A stretch of 9,443 bases of DNA from Salibacteraceae bacterium. Its GTDB lineage: Bacteria > Bacteroidota > Bacteroidia > Flavobacteriales_G > Salibacteraceae. This document shows, one piece after another, positions 6,249-9,443 of this stretch. Both the position numbers and the translations under genes were made by a program. Below the pieces are notes generated by a model. That model was not told where the DNA came from and did no database searches. It saw only the letters and a program-made list of their open reading frames with translations. Numbering within the stretch: position 1 is the stretch's first letter; the number at the start of each line of letters is the position of its first letter. The stretch spans positions 1 to 9,443 of the forward strand of contig JALRDM010000395.1 of NCBI GenBank assembly GCA_023262195.1, read 5' to 3'.

Positions 6249-7715
6249 ATGAAAACCGCCACTATTATAGGCTCTGGTTTCTCCTCTCTCGCGGCAGCCT
6301 CTACATTAGCTGCCAATGGAGTAGAAGCAACCATTGTCGAAAAAAACCAACAGATCGGGGGAAGAGCCAGAATGCTTAAGCGCGATGGCTTCACCTTCGA
6401 TATGGGCCCCAGTTGGTATTGGATGCCCGATGTGTTCGAGCGATATTTTGAATCGTTTGGCAAGAAGCCCAGCGACTACTACGAGCTGAAACGTCTCGAT
6501 CCGTCCTATAAAGTTTTCTTTCATGATGAAGCCATCAGCATTCCGCCTGCTATGGAAGAACTCGAACAATTGTTTGAGAGCAAAGAGAAAGGCGCGGGTA
6601 CAGCCCTACGTAAGTTTCTTGCCGATGCATCTGTTAAATATGATGCCGGCATCAACGATTTAGTGCACAAACCAGGGCATAGCTTATTTGAATTTGCCCA
6701 ATGGAAGGTTATCAAAGGCCTGTTCGAGCTCGATCTTCTAAAAGACTTTAGGTCATTTGCACAGTCTTACTTCAAAAATGATAAGCTTCTCAGCCTCATC
6801 GAATTTCCCATTTTGTTTTTAGGTGCAATGCCTCAAGACACACCGGCACTTTACAGTTTGATGAACTATGCAGATATGTCACTAGGGACATGGTATCCAA
6901 TGGGTGGAATGCATAAAATCATTGAAGCAATGGAGTCTTTGGCTCGAGAAAAAGGTGTGAATTTTCGTACAAATGAGCCAGTGACTCAAATTTTCCGGAA
7001 TGGGTCGATGAATGTCGTAACAGACAAGGACACCATAAAGTCCGATTACGTAGTTGGTGGAGCTGACTACCACCATATTGAAACCAGCCTTTTGAAGCCT
7101 GAGGACAGACAGTATTCGTCATCATATTGGGATCGAAGAACAATGGCCCCTTCTTGTTTGCTCTATTATGTTGGGGTTGATAAAAAGTTGACTGGGCTAG
7201 AACATCATAATCTTTTCTTTGATACGCCATTCGACCAGCATGCCATTGAAATCTATTCCGATGAACAATGGCCATCAAACCCATTGTTTTATGTTTGCTG
7301 TCCATCTCAAACTGATCCCAGCGTGGCGCCTGAGGGTAAAGAGAATCTTTTCATTCTTATACCTATTGCTCCGGGGCTCGAAGGGGATACAGACGCTGTA
7401 AGAAAAGAATATTTCGATAAGGTGATTGCTCGCATTGAAAAGCATACGAAGCAGTCATTTTCAAATGAAATTTTATTCTCAGAAAGTTATTCCATCAAGG
7501 AATTCAAAACGGATTACAATTCTTTTAAAGGTAATGCGTATGGCCTAGCCAACACGCTTATGCAAACTGCTTTTCTTAAACCAAAACTTCGACATAAAAA
7601 GTTGAAAAATCTATTCTTCACCGGTCAATTAACCACTCCAGGACCCGGTGTACCTCCTTCACTTATCAGTGGTCAAGTGGTGGCCAAAGAAATTTTAAAA
7701 TCAATTAGACAATGA
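6249..7715 (+). CDS. crtI: Phytoene desaturase (CrtI-type, FAD-dependent)
   Basis: CrtI introduces double bonds into colourless phytoene, usually yielding lycopene in bacteria, at the membrane with FAD as cofactor. The 488-residue product opens with the dinucleotide-binding fold G8-S-G10-F-S-S, an acidic residue at the end of the second strand (IVEKN), and IGGRARMLKRDGFTFDMGPS. It closes with the family signature FFTGQLTTPGPGVPPSLISGQ, then a short helix VAKEILKSIRQ. Length is usual for CrtI. It starts 7 nt after the sigma stop, and its stop overlaps the crtB start (ATGA), implying coupled translation. The number of desaturation steps cannot be told from sequence alone. Related amine-oxidase-fold enzymes (carotene isomerase or ketolase types) are possible, but pairing with crtB makes desaturase by far the best reading. 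Confidence 0.95.
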   Translation: MKTATIIGSGFSSLAAASTLAANGVEATIVEKNQQIGGRARMLKRDGFTFDMGPSWYWMPDVFERYFESFGKKPSDYYELKRLDPSYKVFFHDEAISIPPAMEELEQLFESKEKGAGTALRKFLADASVKYDAGINDLVHKPGHSLFEFAQWKVIKGLFELDLLKDFRSFAQSYFKNDKLLSLIEFPILFLGAMPQDTPALYSLMNYADMSLGTWYPMGGMHKIIEAMESLAREKGVNFRTNEPVTQIFRNGSMNVVTDKDTIKSDYVVGGADYHHIETSLLKPEDRQYSSSYWDRRTMAPSCLLYYVGVDKKLTGLEHHNLFFDTPFDQHAIEIYSDEQWPSNPLFYVCCPSQTDPSVAPEGKENLFILIPIAPGLEGDTDAVRKEYFDKVIARIEKHTKQSFSNEILFSESYSIKEFKTDYNSFKGNAYGLANTLMQTAFLKPKLRHKKLKNLFFTGQLTTPGPGVPPSLISGQVVAKEILKSIRQ

Positions 7716-8548
7716 AAGCACTTTTTGACGAAACATCTTTCAAAACGAGCAGATTGACTACAGAGCTCTATAGCACATCATTTTCACTGGGCACAAAGTT
7801 TCTCGCAGACGACATCAGAGATGCGATCTACGGAATTTATGGCTTCGTAAGATTCGCAGATGAAATTGTAGATACCTTTCATGATTATGATAAGCCGTAT
7901 TTGCTGGAAAAATTTCGCAACGACACATACGAGGCGATTGAGCAAAAAATTTCGCTCAATCCAATTTTGAATTCTTTCCAGCACGTTGTGCACAAGTACA
8001 ATATCGAGCGACAGTTGATCGATACTTTTTTGGAAAGCATGGCAATGGACCTAAAGAAATTTGAATACAACCAAAAGGGATATGAGCAATACATTCTTGG
8101 GTCCGCAGAGGTGGTAGGCTTGATGTGTTTGCGTGTCTTTGTTTATGGAGACGATGAGAAATACAAAGAGCTCGAGTATTCAGCTATGAAGCTAGGAGCG
8201 GCATTTCAGAAAATAAATTTCCTTAGAGATTTGAAAGCTGATTTCAAGGGCATGGGTCGATCTTACTTTCCAGGTGTAGACCTTTCAAACTTTGGCGATA
8301 GTGAGAAAAAGAAAATTGAGAAAGAAATCATGATGGACTTTGCCGAGGGTTACGCAGGCATTTTGCGGTTGCCTAAATCTTCAAGATTTGGTGTTTACTT
8401 GGCATATCTCTATTTCTTTCAATTGCTAAAGAAGATTCAGCGCACGGATGCGCAAAAAATTCTCACCAAACGCATTCGCATTGCTGATCCGAGGAAGTAT
8501 GTGCTTTTTGTTGAAAGTTATCTAAAGCATAGTCTCAACCTGATATGA
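7712..8548 (+). CDS. crtB: Phytoene synthase
   Basis: CrtB condenses two geranylgeranyl diphosphates head to head into phytoene, the committed step to C40 carotenoids. The 278-residue product is an all-helical squalene/phytoene synthase. It has early substrate-site residues YSTSFSLGTKFL (20-31), the first metal-binding motif D50-E-I-V-D54, and the second D173-L-K-A-D177 within INFLRDLKADF, followed by GRSYFP. Both DxxxD motifs are intact, so activity is expected. The ATG overlaps the crtI stop by ATGA, and the crtB stop overlaps the next start in the same way, showing a tightly packed operon. Squalene-type homologues (HpnC/HpnD) look similar, but adjacency to crtI settles the role. Substrate supply (GGPP synthase) is not encoded in the window. 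Confidence 0.95.
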   Translation: MKALFDETSFKTSRLTTELYSTSFSLGTKFLADDIRDAIYGIYGFVRFADEIVDTFHDYDKPYLLEKFRNDTYEAIEQKISLNPILNSFQHVVHKYNIERQLIDTFLESMAMDLKKFEYNQKGYEQYILGSAEVVGLMCLRVFVYGDDEKYKELEYSAMKLGAAFQKINFLRDLKADFKGMGRSYFPGVDLSNFGDSEKKKIEKEIMMDFAEGYAGILRLPKSSRFGVYLAYLYFFQLLKKIQRTDAQKILTKRIRIADPRKYVLFVESYLKHSLNLI

Positions 8549-9030
8549 TCGGACTAATATTGATCGCATTGCTCACCGGGGGTGATGTGAAACCAGCTAC
8601 CATGCCAGAGATACGTGTGTCCTTTTTTCAAGCGACAACTGAAATTGGACAGCGAGAAAATTTCTTCGAAATGATGGAGTCTATTCCAAAAGCATCCCCC
8701 TTAGTAAAGGTCTATTATGGTGCAGCTCAGGCCATGATGGCTGAAGTGGTTTTCAATCCATACACCAAGCTCAACCATTTCATAGAAGGAAAAAACTTCA
8801 TAGAAGAGGCTATTGCCGAGCGGCCAGAGGAGGCTGAATTAAGGTACGTGAGATATCTAATCCAATCCAATGCCCCCGATTTTCTTGACTACAACAAAGA
8901 CATACCTGATGACTTAAAATTCATCTGCGCGGCCATTGAACAAGCAAATGAGAAGGAGTCTTGGATGTTTCAATTTCTAGAATACCGATCACTACAGAAG
9001 GCAAAGCTTGAAGCAAACGGAAAAAGCTAG
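8545..9030 (+). CDS. Unrecognised protein embedded in the carotenoid operon
   Basis: I do not recognise a named family. The 161-residue product starts with about ten hydrophobic residues (MIGLILIALLTGG) lacking a basic n-region, so a classical signal peptide is doubtful; a short membrane anchor or buried helix is possible. The rest looks helical and rather acidic. A pattern of paired helices (VYYGAAQAMMAEVVFNP, then FIEEAIAERPEEAELRYVRYLIQ) resembles tetratricopeptide-like packing, without a clean TPR consensus. Its ATG overlaps the crtB stop (ATGA) and its stop is 1 nt before idi, so it is translated with the pathway enzymes. That placement suggests an accessory role, such as assembling or scaffolding the carotenoid enzymes at the membrane, but this is inference only. 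No internal stop or unusual codon use is seen. Confidence 0.85.
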   Translation: MIGLILIALLTGGDVKPATMPEIRVSFFQATTEIGQRENFFEMMESIPKASPLVKVYYGAAQAMMAEVVFNPYTKLNHFIEGKNFIEEAIAERPEEAELRYVRYLIQSNAPDFLDYNKDIPDDLKFICAAIEQANEKESWMFQFLEYRSLQKAKLEANGKS

Positions 9031-9031
9031 T

Positions 9032-9403
9032 ATGGAAAAGGTAATTCTTGTAAATGAGCATGACGAACAAGTCGGCACCATGGAAAAAATGGAGGCTCAT
9101 GAAAAGGGAATACTCCATAGAGCCTTTTCAGTATTTGTTTTTAACGACAATGATGATTTGCTTATGCAACAGAGAGCGGTGAGCAAATACCATAGCGGTG
9201 GCTTATGGACGAATACTTGTTGCAGCCACCCAAGAGAAGGTGAAGCAGCAATAATCTTTTCATTAGAAGGTGTTTTTGCAACAATTGCAGCTTGGTTTTT
9301 GTTAAATCAGATATTAGGAGCTAATAATTTATTAGGATGTTTCTTTATTTTATGTGGTGTTTTATTATCTCAATTACTACCTTTAATTAAACAATCAGTT
9401 TAA
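9032..9403 (+). CDS. idi: Chimeric ORF: N-terminal half of isopentenyl diphosphate isomerase joined to a transporter tail
   Basis: The first 71-72 residues are type I Idi, which interconverts IPP and DMAPP to feed isoprenoid synthesis. Visible Idi features are H23 and H29 (HEKGILHRAFSVFVF), LLMQQRAVSKYHSGGLWTNT, the active-site Cys64 and His66 in CCSHP, and REGE. After residue 72-73 the Idi sequence stops. The Nudix-type metal-binding glutamates and the whole C-terminal half are absent, replaced by hydrophobic EamA-like sequence in the same frame. I chose ATG at 9032, 1 nt after the preceding stop; an upstream in-frame ATG at 9008 lies inside the previous gene and adds residues unlike Idi. 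As written the product could not be an active isomerase. The genuine gene presumably continues normally in the source genome. Confidence 0.88.
   Translation: MEKVILVNEHDEQVGTMEKMEAHEKGILHRAFSVFVFNDNDDLLMQQRAVSKYHSGGLWTNTCCSHPREGEAAIIFSLEGVFATIAAWFLLNQILGANNLLGCFFILCGVLLSQLLPLIKQSV
9245..9251. other. Probable chimeric assembly breakpoint
   Basis: Protein homology switches from Idi (through Glu71, codon 9242-9244) to EamA (from Ile74, codon 9251-9253) across the codons GCA GCA. G+C falls abruptly at the same place. The GCAGCA could belong to either side and may be the shared bases at which two molecules or reads were joined. It lies about 195 bases from the window end. Confidence 0.72.
9248..9403 (+). 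CDS. C-terminal fragment of an EamA/DMT-family transporter, from foreign AT-rich DNA
   Basis: From about residue 73 of the fused ORF the protein reads as the last part of a drug/metabolite transporter domain: IIFSLEGVFATIAAWFLL, then a loop, then the final membrane helix with the typical CGVLLSQLLPL ending, and a short basic tail. The family normally ends with IFSLEPVFA, then W, then GVLLSQL, so the order and spacing fit. Two membrane helices are visible; the preceding eight are missing. G+C is about 23% over 9251-9443, against about 42% for the idi part, and codons end mainly in A or T. This suggests an AT-rich donor genome, SAR11-like being one possibility. The substrate is unknown. Bases 9404-9443 hold no gene that I can see. 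Confidence 0.78.
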   Translation, partial: AIIFSLEGVFATIAAWFLLNQILGANNLLGCFFILCGVLLSQLLPLIKQSV

Positions 9404-9443
9404 AAATAAATTATCGACAATAAAATTAATCCAATTATTAATC

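Noticed and set aside
6919..7305. 128-codon minus-strand ORF opposite crtI
   Set aside because: It lies wholly antisense to a well-conserved enzyme gene and its product has no recognisable motif; a shadow frame.
8545..8590. Signal peptide on the 161-residue protein
   Set aside because: The hydrophobic stretch is short, has no basic residue before it and no clear cleavage or lipobox Cys after it.
9008..9403. Longer idi start at ATG 9008
   Set aside because: It lies inside the preceding gene and adds eight residues with no Idi character. ATG at 9032 begins MEKVILVNE, the normal Idi N-terminus.
9032..9403. A genuine Idi-transporter fusion protein
   Set aside because: The Idi metal site and half of the fold are missing, only two transporter helices are present, and composition changes at the join. 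A working bifunctional protein is implausible.

Overview
The window looks like part of a Bacteroidota chromosome, probably a marine, carotenoid-pigmented member of the Flavobacteriia or Cytophagia. Three things suggest this. The protein variants (LysRS, GpsA, UvrC, CrtI, CrtB) read like those of that phylum. Starts lack clear Shine-Dalgarno sequences. Matches to the phylum's TAnnTTTG -7 promoter element sit in intergenic gaps. A sudden fall in G+C at the right end suggests a metagenome-derived contig with a chimeric terminus. The organism assignment is inference; no search was run.

Left part (1-2469, + strand): the 3' two thirds of lysS (lysyl-tRNA synthetase), a small DUF1801-like protein with a GTG start, and gpsA (glycerol-3-phosphate dehydrogenase). 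Just after lysS lies a diverged second copy of its last 25 bases, and this copy folds into a better hairpin than the original. Middle part (2470-4647, - strand): uvrC (excision nuclease subunit C) followed closely by an unrecognised ORF of 77-83 codons. An imperfect inverted repeat lies in the convergent gap between gpsA and that ORF.

Right part (4738-9250, + strand): a carotenoid block of the light- and B12-controlled type. It starts with a MerR/CarH (LitR)-like regulator that has an N-terminal DNA-binding domain and a cobalamin-binding domain. A 103-bp regulatory gap follows, dense in TTGTTTA/TAAACAA half-sites around a good Bacteroidota promoter. Downstream come an ECF sigma factor without an adjacent anti-sigma gene, crtI (phytoene desaturase), crtB (phytoene synthase), an unrecognised 161-residue protein and the start of idi (isopentenyl diphosphate isomerase). 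Sigma to idi looks like one transcript: gaps are 7 nt, ATGA overlap, ATGA overlap and 1 nt. The inferred logic is that CarH with adenosylcobalamin represses in the dark and light releases it. The sigma factor and pigment genes are then expressed: Idi balances IPP and DMAPP, CrtB makes phytoene, and CrtI desaturates it toward lycopene. No cyclase, hydroxylase or ketolase gene is visible.

At about 9245-9251 the idi reading frame runs without a stop into the C-terminal part of an EamA/DMT-type membrane transporter. G+C drops there from about 42% (9032-9250) to about 23% (9251-9443). This is best read as a chimeric assembly join, so whatever followed idi in the real genome is lost. No stretch longer than 300 bases lacks a gene. 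No tRNA, rRNA, CRISPR array or insertion sequence was seen.
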